Positions 1 through 5,889 of a stretch of DNA of 20,049 nucleotides are shown here, piece by piece. The position numbers and the translations under genes are program-made. Where the stretch lies: assembly GCA_947463665.1 (NCBI GenBank), contig CANHUD010000014.1, positions 1 to 20,049 of the forward strand. Reading direction: 5' to 3'. The notes beneath the pieces are model-generated. The model worked only from the letters and a program-made list of their open reading frames with translations. It made no database searches and had not been told where the DNA came from. Positions within the stretch are counted from its first letter, which is position 1; the number at the start of each line of letters is the position of its first letter. This DNA is from Sphingobacteriales bacterium. GTDB lineage: Bacteria > Bacteroidota > Bacteroidia > Chitinophagales > Chitinophagaceae.

Positions 1-1022
1 CTACTCCGGAACCTATGCCATCCAATAGCAGCCTCTATTTTCCCCCGGTCTCAGGATCGGAATGGCAGACGCTTACACCTGCTTCACTGGGATGGAACGA
101 GGCGCAACTTAATGATCTTTACTCCTTTCTACAATCCAGAAACACCAAAGCCTTTATATTGCTCAAAAACGGAAAAATTGTTTCTGAACGATATTTCGGT
201 TCTTTCACGGCAGATAGTCTTTGGTACTGGGCCTCCGCCGGCAAAACCATGACGGCCATGCTTGTGGGCATTGCACAACAGGAAGGATTACTCAACATCA
301 ATACCCGCAGCTCCACCTATTTAGGCCGGGGCTGGACTTCTCTGCCCGTATTGCAGGAGGATCGCATAACCATTCGGCATCAGCTTACCATGACCACCGG
401 CCTCGATGATGCCGGTGCAGATGATGATTGTACCACGCCCGCCTGTCTGACATTCAAAGCCGAACCCGGCAGCCGTTGGGCCTATCACAATGCGCCCTAT
501 ACCTTACTGGATAAAGTGGTTGAAAATGCAACCGGTTTATCGTACAACCTATACTTCCAGCAAAAGATTCGAAATCGAATCGGCATGAACGGATTATGGG
601 TAAAAAACAATTTCAATAATGTCTATTTCAGTAATGCTCGCAGCATGGCCCGATTTGGCTTACTCATGCTCAATAAAGGAATATGGGAACAAACACCCAT
701 TTTGAACGATTCGAATTACTTTAATGCACAGATCAACTCCTCCCAGACGATCAATCCATCCTACGGCTATCTCACCTGGCTGAATGGTAAATCAACATTC
801 ATGGCCCCCATATTTCAAACGGTGTTCCCGGGAATGCTTGTTCCCAATGCACCCGCTGATATGTACTGCGCGCTGGGCAAAGATGACCAGAAAATCTATG
901 TTGTTCCCTCCCAAAAACTGGTCGTGATCCGGCTGGGACAATCCTCCGGCACCCCCGCCCTCGCCCTTTCTGGTTTTGATAATGAATTGTGGGGGCGGTT
1001 GAAAACCATCATCGGATTTTAA
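1..1022 (+). CDS. Serine hydrolase, beta-lactamase/PBP-like family (5'-truncated by window edge)
   Basis: This is a class C beta-lactamase/D-alanyl-D-alanine-carboxypeptidase-type hydrolase, a fold that uses an acyl-enzyme serine on peptide, amide or ester bonds. Its substrate cannot be told from sequence. Counting from the first visible Met at base 15, the SxxK catalytic motif is Ser74-Ala-Gly-Lys77 (in WASAGKTMTA) and the second motif YxN is Tyr157-His-Asn159. The third motif is not a clear KTG and is probably replaced by the ALGKDDQ stretch near the C-terminus. The frame is open to the first base of the window with no stop upstream of the Met, and there is no signal peptide after it. The real start, expected to carry an export signal or lipobox, therefore probably lies outside. 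The C-terminal strand VVPSQKLVVIRLGQ is typical of the family. The family call is firm; the start is unknown. Confidence 0.88.
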   Translation, partial: TPEPMPSNSSLYFPPVSGSEWQTLTPASLGWNEAQLNDLYSFLQSRNTKAFILLKNGKIVSERYFGSFTADSLWYWASAGKTMTAMLVGIAQQEGLLNINTRSSTYLGRGWTSLPVLQEDRITIRHQLTMTTGLDDAGADDDCTTPACLTFKAEPGSRWAYHNAPYTLLDKVVENATGLSYNLYFQQKIRNRIGMNGLWVKNNFNNVYFSNARSMARFGLLMLNKGIWEQTPILNDSNYFNAQINSSQTINPSYGYLTWLNGKSTFMAPIFQTVFPGMLVPNAPADMYCALGKDDQKIYVVPSQKLVVIRLGQSSGTPALALSGFDNELWGRLKTIIGF

Positions 1023-1387
1023 GCATGGATAAAGCAATGTAATCCACTCAAACATGTGTAAGAGTAGTCATGTCTGGCATATTTATGAGTTGAATTCATA
1101 GAGCAACAACCAATAAAATATATCAAGTTTGCACGTACTTTAAAGTGGGGCAGATCCAATAGGATGTACATAAAAAATAGTATAGTGGTTTTTACTATAG
1201 TTTATTCAAAAGAAATTAGAGGGAATACCTCGCCCCATTTTATTTTTAAAAAGTCTTACATTTAATTTCAAACCGCCTAATACATGTAAATACGTAAAAT
1301 TTGATGGATATAAAATATGAGGCGATTAGGGAGATTCAATAAATATTCATTGGCAAACCAATTTCCAATAATGCATCAATTAAAAAG
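1023..1387. other. AT-rich intergenic stretch without a gene
   Basis: No credible coding frame is visible in these 365 bases. Composition turns clearly AT-rich just after the hydrolase stop. The stretch contains a possible small inverted-repeat element (1141-1242, listed separately), but no clear TAnnTTTG promoter was found in front of the downstream corA-like gene. Confidence 0.5.
1141..1242. repeat. Possible 102-bp element with imperfect terminal inverted repeats
   Basis: The ends read TAAAGTGGGGC (1141-1151) and GCCCCATTTTA (1232-1242), which are reverse complements at 10 of 11 positions. Inside is a perfect 6-bp hairpin, TATAGT (1181-1186) with ACTATA (1194-1199). The layout resembles a MITE-like or IS-end remnant. 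No target-site duplication was identified, so chance cannot be excluded in such AT-rich DNA. Confidence 0.3.
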
Positions 1388-2275
1388 ATGAAAAACAGCA
1401 TACAAAATATTTTAAAGTTTGAAAGTTTTATATGGATCGATCTTTTTCAACCTGATAAGGATGCGCTTGAAGATATTGCGAAAGAATATCAATTAGACTA
1501 TTTTCTAATAAGGGATAGTTTAGAGCAGGGGCATTTGCCAAAGTTTGAAAAACAGCCACACTATAATTTTATTATTCTCAGAGCATTTACTTCAACTATC
1601 GAGCGAGGAGCAACCACCATAAATGAGCTTTCAAATAAAATTGCATTTTTCTATAATGAGAAAAAAATAATAACAATCCATAGAAAGCCATTCGATTTTT
1701 TACAAAATATAAACACTCAATACAACCATCCCCATGAAGTTTTAGTTTACCTCATTCATAAAATGGTAGAGACCTATCAACTGCCTTTAAATGAACTGGA
1801 TGAAAAAATAATTAAAATCGAACAAACAATTTTCCTTGAAAACTATTCAAATGTTTCGTTAGAAGATCTTTATTATTTGAAAGCCCAATCTCGAATTATA
1901 AAAAAATTATTACAGTTATTTCAACAGGTTGCTAATGAAATATTAATAGACGAACAATCAAAAACCGCTTTACAAGATATAAAAGATACACTATTGAGCC
2001 TCATTTTAAGCTATGATGAAGTGCTAGAGAATGCAAACAACTTACTAAATACTTATCTGTCTGTCAGTGCGCAGAAAAGCAATGATGTGATGAAATTGCT
2101 GACCGTATTTTCTGCCTTCTTTTTGCCATTGACCTTTATAGCAGGAATTTATGGAATGAATTTTGACAACATGCCTGAGTTAAAATGGCAGTCAGGCTAT
2201 TTTTTGATCCTGGCCTTAATGGCTGTTATTTCGATTTTAATATATTTTTGGTTTAAACGAAAACGAATTCTTTAA
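1388..2275 (+). CDS. corA: CorA-family Mg2+/divalent cation transporter
   Basis: This is an inner-membrane channel of the CorA family, which moves Mg2+ (some members Co2+ or Ni2+) as a pentamer. The 295-residue protein has the family plan: a cytoplasmic alpha/beta N-terminal domain to about residue 150, a long helical region to about 230, and two C-terminal membrane helices at about 235-255 and 268-290. The signature selectivity motif is Gly256-Met257-Asn258 (in GIYGMNFDNMPELKW), placed as usual at the end of the first membrane helix, and the tail is basic (FKRKRIL). The ATG start follows AAAAAG and gives a normal N-terminus. Base composition is AT-rich compared with the housekeeping genes to the right, which suggests accessory or transferred DNA. 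Ion specificity cannot be read from sequence; corA is used as a family name. Confidence 0.9.
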   Translation: MKNSIQNILKFESFIWIDLFQPDKDALEDIAKEYQLDYFLIRDSLEQGHLPKFEKQPHYNFIILRAFTSTIERGATTINELSNKIAFFYNEKKIITIHRKPFDFLQNINTQYNHPHEVLVYLIHKMVETYQLPLNELDEKIIKIEQTIFLENYSNVSLEDLYYLKAQSRIIKKLLQLFQQVANEILIDEQSKTALQDIKDTLLSLILSYDEVLENANNLLNTYLSVSAQKSNDVMKLLTVFSAFFLPLTFIAGIYGMNFDNMPELKWQSGYFLILALMAVISILIYFWFKRKRIL

Positions 2276-2377
2276 TACCAAAGTGGAATTGCTGTAAAAT
2301 TTCCCTTCTCTTTAAATAGTAAAGAGATCCTTAAACTATAGTATCTCTACTTACCAATATTGTCCTCATAGTAAAAA
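2276..2377. other. AT-rich spacer downstream of corA
   Basis: There is no gene here. A weak hairpin, AGAGAT (2323-2328) with ATCTCT (2343-2348), could be a poor terminator for corA, but it is not followed by a T-run. The spacer runs into the tRNA-Arg-like scar that starts at 2378. Confidence 0.4.
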
Positions 2378-2451
2378 GTAGTACCGACAGGAATCCCGGC
2401 AGGCAGGCCTGCTCACCGTAGGAGAGGAACCAGTATCTAAAATTTAAAAAC
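2378..2451 (-). pseudogene. Decayed 3' half of tRNA-Arg, interrupted by a 31-bp insertion (candidate att scar)
   Basis: Bases 2378-2395 match the 3' end of the intact tRNA-Arg at 4329-4346 in 17 of 18 positions. After an extra segment (2396-2426) the match resumes: 2427-2446 against 4347-4366, 18 of 20 positions, reaching the anticodon loop. Homology then stops, so there is no 5' half. The anticodon is lost (TTTTTAAA where the gene has TTTCCTAAA). A copy of a tRNA 3' half at one side of foreign-looking DNA is the classic product of integration into a tRNA gene. Function as a tRNA is excluded. Confidence 0.7.
2396..2426. repeat. Short GC-rich insertion with palindrome inside the tRNA-Arg scar
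   Basis: These 31 bases interrupt the tRNA-like sequence exactly in what would be the T-loop. They contain GCAGGCCTGC, a perfect 10-bp palindrome, next to a second GGCAGG unit, in an otherwise AT-rich neighbourhood. This looks like a dispersed small palindromic repeat that inserted after the tRNA copy was made, though its class is unknown. Confidence 0.45.
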
Positions 2452-2605
2452 AAAAATGCCCACCATCGCAACTGCTTCGGTAGGCACTGTAGCCACCTTA
2501 GGAGGCAGTTTGGAGGAATTTGCTGCTGATGTAACAGCTGTTTTGGAGCTAAGAATCAATAATAAGTTATAAGGAACCAATGTTATTGAGGTTAGCTAAC
2601 ATTAT

Positions 2606-2652
2606 CAGGATTCATAACCCTGAGGTCCCGGGTTCAAATCCCAGTCTCGCTA
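2606..2652 (+). pseudogene. tRNA 3' half with CAT (Met-type) anticodon, 5' half missing
   Basis: The segment lays out as a tRNA from position 27 to the discriminator. The anticodon stem is CAGGA/CCCTG with one A-C mismatch, and the loop TTCATAA has anticodon CAT at 2613-2615. The variable loop is AGGTC. The T-arm is CCGGG-TTCAAAT-CCCAG with one mismatch, followed by acceptor strand TCTCGCT and discriminator A at 2652. The matching 5' acceptor strand AGCGAGA is absent upstream, so this is a fragment, not a working tRNA. It is not the same tRNA as the Arg gene at 4330-4401. It is best read as a second integration scar or as tRNA-end cargo of an element. Confidence 0.65.
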
Positions 2653-2661
2653 CATGAAAAT

Positions 2662-2692
2662 CAAGGACTTACGTTAAATCGTGGGTCCTTTG
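2662..2692 (+). terminator. Hairpin directly downstream of the tRNA-Met-like fragment
   Basis: CAAGGAC (2662-2668) pairs with GTCCTTTG (2685-2692) with one bulged T, and an inner ACG/CGT extends the stem around loop TTAAAT. Its position 9 bases past the tRNA end suggests it was copied together with the tRNA terminator. The T-run is weak. Confidence 0.5.
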
Positions 2693-2740
2693 TTGTTTCT
2701 GCGTGAGGTTGTTTACTTTTACCCATACAATATGTTATTC

Positions 2741-3247
2741 ATGGAAATACAAAATAGTTCAATTGGAGATCTAGATTTCATTCTTGATTTATACAAGTCT
2801 GCTACAGCATATCAAAAAGAAAGGTTCATTAGTCATTGGCCGGATTTTGAAAGAGAGATGGTTGTAAATGAAATTGCAGATAATAGACAATGGAAGATGA
2901 TTATTGATGGAGAAATAGTATGTATTTGGGCTACTACATTTTCGGATCCTTTAATTTGGCAAGAAAAGAACATCGATCCGTCAGTGTATATCCACAGGAT
3001 AACCACTAATCCTAATTTTAGAGGCAAAGGCTTGGTAAAGAAAATTGTTGAGTGGTCTAAAAATTACGCTACCCAAAATGGAAAGAATTTTGTCCGCATG
3101 GACACGGTAGGAGAGAACCTAAAACTAATAGAGCACTATACGTCTTGTGGTTTTGATTTTTTGGGGCTCTCTCAATTAAAAAATACAGACGGATTACCTC
3201 AACATTACCATAATGCACTTGTTAGTTTATTTGAGTTGAAGGCGTAG
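2741..3247 (+). CDS. GNAT-family N-acetyltransferase
   Basis: This belongs to the acetyl-CoA-dependent N-acyltransferase superfamily; the substrate is unknown. From the ATG at 2741 the protein has 168 residues, normal for a one-domain GNAT. The acetyl-CoA pyrophosphate-binding motif A is visible as IHRITTNPNFRGKGL, with Arg94-Gly-Lys-Gly97 followed by a helix. The final G/A of the usual RGxGxG/A pattern is Val here. The C-terminal ENLKLIEHYTSCGFDFLG is the usual motif B, in which the chain folds back toward a neighbour strand. An in-frame GTG at 2681 would add 20 residues but lies inside the tRNA-fragment hairpin, so it was rejected; ATG at 2732 is a possible alternative. The gene converges on the DUF2306 gene with a 4-base gap and is AT-rich like the rest of the island. 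Confidence 0.85.
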   Translation: MEIQNSSIGDLDFILDLYKSATAYQKERFISHWPDFEREMVVNEIADNRQWKMIIDGEIVCIWATTFSDPLIWQEKNIDPSVYIHRITTNPNFRGKGLVKKIVEWSKNYATQNGKNFVRMDTVGENLKLIEHYTSCGFDFLGLSQLKNTDGLPQHYHNALVSLFELKA

Positions 3248-3251
3248 TTTT

Positions 3252-3842
3252 TTATTGTCTTTTAGCAATAACCAAAGCAACAAGTAAATTAGGTACCCAA
3301 CAAAGCCATGCAAGGTATGGATAGAATACTACAAAAGGAGTTCCACTAGCGAAACCTAATCCTAATCCAGTTCGCAATGTTACTGCTGCAAATGTGAGTG
3401 CAAAATTGATAAACATCCAATATTGGTGTGCTTGGACATTTTTATTTTTGATGGAATGATATGCTTTATATCCTGTGGCTAACCATAGTATGGCCAATGT
3501 GAAAAATCCTGAATGAGAAACCATGCCACCAAATGAATATTGAGACATATATAAACCAGAAATCCCTCCAATTAATACGCTTATGAGATAAATCTTACCT
3601 AGCAATCGATGCACTTGTATTTTATTTAATCTGAACTTTTCATTGAATTGGAAAGGTCCTATAGCTAAAGCGATGAGTGATGCAAAAATATGCAAGTAGA
3701 TACCAATAGGGTGTGCTTGAAAATTACTTTTCATACCTGGGTGAACTGCAACGCCAAGTTCAAGAAATGAATACACAACTAGGGCGTATAAGGTTACAGA
3801 TATGGATAAACTTAAAAGTAGAAATTTAAATATTTTGTTCAT
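3252..3842 (-). CDS. DUF2306 family multi-pass membrane protein
   Basis: This 196-residue integral membrane protein of unknown function has several hydrophobic segments, roughly residues 5-27, 48-63, 84-100, 110-125, 142-160 and 172-193. Family-type features visible are HRLLGKIYLISVLIGGISGLY in the middle and AHQYWMFINFALTFAAVTLR later, a pattern of conserved His/Arg near membrane edges typical of DUF2306. An ATG at 3890 would add 16 residues; ATG at 3842 (MNKIFKFLLL) was preferred because it gives a normal membrane-type N-terminus. The gene faces the GNAT gene, with stops 4 bases apart, so the two do not form an operon. No function is assigned. Confidence 0.8.
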   Translation of the reverse strand: MNKIFKFLLLSLSISVTLYALVVYSFLELGVAVHPGMKSNFQAHPIGIYLHIFASLIALAIGPFQFNEKFRLNKIQVHRLLGKIYLISVLIGGISGLYMSQYSFGGMVSHSGFFTLAILWLATGYKAYHSIKNKNVQAHQYWMFINFALTFAAVTLRTGLGLGFASGTPFVVFYPYLAWLCWVPNLLVALVIAKRQ

Positions 3843-3908
3843 TGATAAGTAATTAATAAAAATTATCCTTTGGTAGATGTTAATTTCCAAATGCTATAGG
3901 AATGGAAC

Positions 3909-4190
3909 TGTATCGGCCCCTTAATTCTTGGACAAAATGGGGTTAAAATTTGAGACAATATCGGTTATTTTTTCTGTTTTATAGGGTCCAGATATAGGGT
4001 CATTTTCGCGGAGGTACTGTTCAGGAGATTTTCAGCCCAATGCGCCATGCTTTCGGTGATTATTGTACCAGTCTTAGTAGCGGTTAAAAATCAACTGAGC
4101 ATGGTAAATGGATTCAAACTCAAAACGCTCTACCACTTCACGCTGAACATTGCTGTGCAGCGTCTTCAATATTTGCTATTCCCAGAGGGA
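3909..4190 (-). mobile_element. IS3-family insertion sequence remnant (transposase 3' end, broken)
   Basis: Read on the minus strand, one frame from about 4160 to the stop at 3921-3923 spells the C-terminus of an IS3-type DDE transposase. Readable pieces are LKTLHSNVQREVVERFEF, ESIYHAQLIFNRY, DWYNNHRKHGALG and KSPEQYLREND, matching the family's closing pattern of WYNxxRxHxALGYxSPExY. Two in-frame stops interrupt it: TAA at 4074-4076, and TGA at 4032-4034 where Tyr of ALGY is expected. A further frame break near 4165 separates upstream PSGNSKY from the rest. The IS end is probably TGTATCGGCCCC starting at 3909, since IS3 elements end in TG/CA. The 5' part of the gene and the other end are gone. 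Confidence 0.75.
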
Positions 4191-4290
4191 ATGAGGTATG
4201 ATAAGGAAAATAAGCGAGTTCGAACTCCTGGAGTGAATAGTGTGGTCTCTCTAATCTCAAGCGTAGCAAGGGTTTCGGAGGAAAATGAGA

Positions 4291-4316
4291 AAGGCTACCT
4301 CGTTAAAAGTAGCCTT
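4291..4316 (-). terminator. Terminator hairpin of tRNA-Arg
   Basis: AAGGCTAC (4291-4298) and GTAGCCTT (4309-4316) form a perfect 8-bp stem with a 10-base loop. It lies 13 bases downstream of the tRNA 3' end on the minus strand and is followed by TCTCATTTT in the direction of transcription. Confidence 0.7.
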
Positions 4317-4329
4317 GATTCTCGTTTCG

Positions 4330-4401
4330 TAGTCCCGACAGGAATCGAACCTGTATCTAAAGTTTAGGAAACTTCTATTCTATCCATTGAACTACGGGAC
4401 C
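4330..4401 (-). tRNA. tRNA-Arg (anticodon CCT)
   Basis: This is a full cloverleaf on the minus strand. The acceptor GGTCCCG pairs with CGGGACT (first pair G-U), and the discriminator is A at 4330. The D-arm is GTTC/GAAT. The anticodon stem GAAGT/ACTTT encloses loop TTCCTAA, so the anticodon is CCT, reading AGG. The T-stem ACAGG/CCTGT encloses loop TTCGATT. The 3' CCA is not encoded. The gene is the apparent integration target for the DNA to its left, and its 3' half is duplicated at 2378-2450. The intact gene shows that integration restored a functional tRNA. Confidence 0.93.
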
Positions 4402-4456
4402 ATCCCGCCCTAAAGCCGGAAGTCTGCAAAATTACGGAATAAACAAAAAGAATCTG

Positions 4457-4464
4457 CATCTTTG
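4457..4464 (+). promoter_or_regulatory. Candidate -7 promoter element for the TPR protein gene
   Basis: CATCTTTG matches the Bacteroidota -7 consensus TAnnTTTG at all but the first position. It ends 4 bases before the ATG at 4469, which would imply a very short leader. Confidence 0.4.
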
Positions 4465-4468
4465 CCAT

Positions 4469-5119
4469 ATGAAATGGTTCGACGCATTTATCCGCTACCG
4501 ATTCTGGATCAGCCTCGTGGTCCTCGCCCTCGCCATCACCGTGAACATCACCAGTGGTTTCTGGCCTGCCTTCATCCTCTACCTGGCTGCAGTTATCATG
4601 CTGTTCACCCATTTCTTCTTCGGCCCGCTCCGACTTATCCAGGAACACCTCGAAGGGGGTGACCTCGAAGCCGCCGAAAAAATCCTTAACATGGTCTGGT
4701 TCCCCGGCCTCCTCTACAAGCCGGTACAATCAGTCTTCTACACCCTCAAGGGTAACATCGCCATGATGAAACAGGATTTCGACTCGGCCGAAAAACACAT
4801 GAAAAAAAGCCTCGACCTCGGTGTACCCATGAAGGAGGCCGAAGGCGCCAATAAACTCCAGCTCGGCCTAATGGCTATGCAGAAAGGTGAAATGAAACAG
4901 GGTGAATCCCTCATCCGGGCAGCTATCAAAGCGGGTATCCCAGACCCCGACAGCCTGGCCATGGCCTACCTGCAAATGTGCCAGATCATGATGCAAAAAC
5001 GCGAATTCCGGGCGGCAAAAGATTATTTCAAAAAAGCAAAAGCTACCAAAGCCACCAATCCGCAGGTGACCGACCAGATCAAACAGATCCAAAAATATAT
5101 CTCCCGGATGCCCGGCTGA
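4469..5119 (+). CDS. TPR-repeat protein anchored by two N-terminal membrane helices
   Basis: The 216-residue protein has two hydrophobic helices at about residues 12-30 and 31-51, joined by a short turn and followed by a soluble helical part. Residues about 60-205 form tandem helix-turn-helix units of TPR type. The clearest is QDFDSAEKHMKKSLDLGVP; later units are KGEMKQGESLIRAAIKAGIP and KREFRAAKDYFKKAKAT, with the alternating small and aromatic residues usual in TPRs. TPR domains bind partner proteins, so a membrane-attached scaffold role is plausible, but no partner can be named. The ATG at 4469 gives a good start. It stands alone between tRNA-Arg and a convergent gene. No specific family name was recognised. 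Confidence 0.75.
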   Translation: MKWFDAFIRYRFWISLVVLALAITVNITSGFWPAFILYLAAVIMLFTHFFFGPLRLIQEHLEGGDLEAAEKILNMVWFPGLLYKPVQSVFYTLKGNIAMMKQDFDSAEKHMKKSLDLGVPMKEAEGANKLQLGLMAMQKGEMKQGESLIRAAIKAGIPDPDSLAMAYLQMCQIMMQKREFRAAKDYFKKAKATKATNPQVTDQIKQIQKYISRMPG

Positions 5120-5281
5120 GTAATAGAAACAAAGTGCAGTTAACTTAGGGCCGCTTTTCAAAAGGTTACGGATGGTGTTTTCGAGGCATTCAACGGCTAT
5201 CCATATGCAAGTTAATGCATCCGGCAAACCGCACTATACCCACTCGAGAGTATTTAGGTAAAAAAATAAGTTAAATAGGTG

Positions 5282-5307
5282 AAAATGAGGCCTTTAGGCC
5301 TTATTTT
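5282..5307. terminator. Strong bidirectional terminator hairpin
   Basis: AAAATGAGGCCT (5282-5293) pairs along its full length with AGGCCTTATTTT (5296-5307), with one G-U pair and a TT loop. It directly abuts the stop codon of the minus-strand SRPBCC gene and lies about 160 bases after the plus-strand TPR gene, so it can end both. The A/T ends of the stem supply U-runs in either direction. Confidence 0.75.
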
Positions 5308-5783
5308 CATGATTTTTCTACCCATTTCCCAAATAATTCTTCCACTTTTTGGAAACGAAACGTAAAAATCGTCTCCAACTGCTTCCGGATAAACAACGCA
5401 TTCATCAGGTCGCCCAGGATCCATCCGGGTATCTTGTAATGGATCAGATCGGTCATCTCCACGCCTCCCTCAATCTCCCGGAAATGATGCTGGTGGTGCC
5501 ACATCGCATACGGTCCAAACCGTTGCTCATCCACAAAAAATTTGCGGTCCGACACATGCGTGATCTCGGTCATCCAAAACATCGGTATACCTAAAACAGG
5601 CTTCACCTTGTACGTCATCACCTGACCGGCATACATCTTCTCTCCAAACAACTCATTCGTGAACTTCAGATTCAGATACTCCGGCGTCATCACCGCCAGA
5701 TTCTTCGGATGAGAGAAAAAATCCCAGGCCTCATCCAGGGAAACCGGTATCTTCTGCACCGTCTTCAAACTATACACCGCCAT
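5307..5783 (-). CDS. SRPBCC (START/Bet v1-like) ligand-binding family protein
   Basis: This small 158-residue protein has the SRPBCC helix-grip fold. It opens with a strand followed by SLDEAWDFFSHPKNLAVMTPEYL, the standard family beginning in which a helix after the first strand lines a hydrophobic cavity. Alternating strands follow, including YAGQVMTYKVKPVLGIPMFW and VEMTDLIHYKIPGW. The last part, ALFIRKQLETIFTFRFQKVEELF, is the long C-terminal helix. Close relatives are often annotated as polyketide cyclase/dehydrase-like or cell-division-inhibitor-like, but no ligand or reaction can be inferred. It is divergent from the Ig-like gene (about 106 bases between starts) and convergent with the TPR gene. 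Confidence 0.78.
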   Translation of the reverse strand: MAVYSLKTVQKIPVSLDEAWDFFSHPKNLAVMTPEYLNLKFTNELFGEKMYAGQVMTYKVKPVLGIPMFWMTEITHVSDRKFFVDEQRFGPYAMWHHQHHFREIEGGVEMTDLIHYKIPGWILGDLMNALFIRKQLETIFTFRFQKVEELFGKWVEKS

Positions 5784-5889
5784 ATCAAACGCTTTTAAAA
5801 CTTAACAAAACCAGCCGCCATTGGTTGCACCCTTTCCACACAAAGATTCCATCGGTATCCATAGAAACGATGTAATTTCGCTGTTAACT

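Larger units (their letters stand above)
3843..4329. other. Gene-poor stretch with IS remnant, between DUF2306 gene and tRNA-Arg
   Basis: No intact gene is visible. From 3909 to about 4190 the minus strand holds the 3' part of an IS3-family transposase gene (separate entry). From about 4191 to 4290 nothing was recognised. Bases 4291-4316 are the terminator hairpin of tRNA-Arg. Confidence 0.5.
2378..4401. mobile_element. Putative decayed integrative element at tRNA-Arg
   Basis: The segment is bounded by a partial copy of the tRNA-Arg 3' half on the left and the intact tRNA-Arg on the right, in the same orientation, as expected for attL/attR. Between them are a foreign tRNA 3' half, two small AT-rich accessory genes and a broken IS3-family transposase. 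There is no intact integrase, so the element would be a relic. The AT-rich stretch continues left past the scar to include the corA-like gene, so the original insertion may have been larger or repeated. This is an inference from the repeat structure. Confidence 0.5.

Noticed and set aside
2456..2572. A 38-codon open frame (MPTIATASVGTVATLGG...) between the two tRNA relics
   Set aside because: It matches no family I know, has no promoter match and lies amid scar DNA. It could be the remnant of a longer gene, but a real gene cannot be supported.
2681..2740. GTG start extending the GNAT protein by 20 residues
   Set aside because: The added residues lie in the hairpin after the tRNA-Met-like fragment and do not resemble a GNAT N-terminus; ATG 2741 fits the family better.
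4047..4367. Plus-strand open frame of 106 codons ending in the tRNA-Arg
   Set aside because: It runs antisense through the broken IS3 transposase and into the tRNA gene, so it is a by-product of those features.
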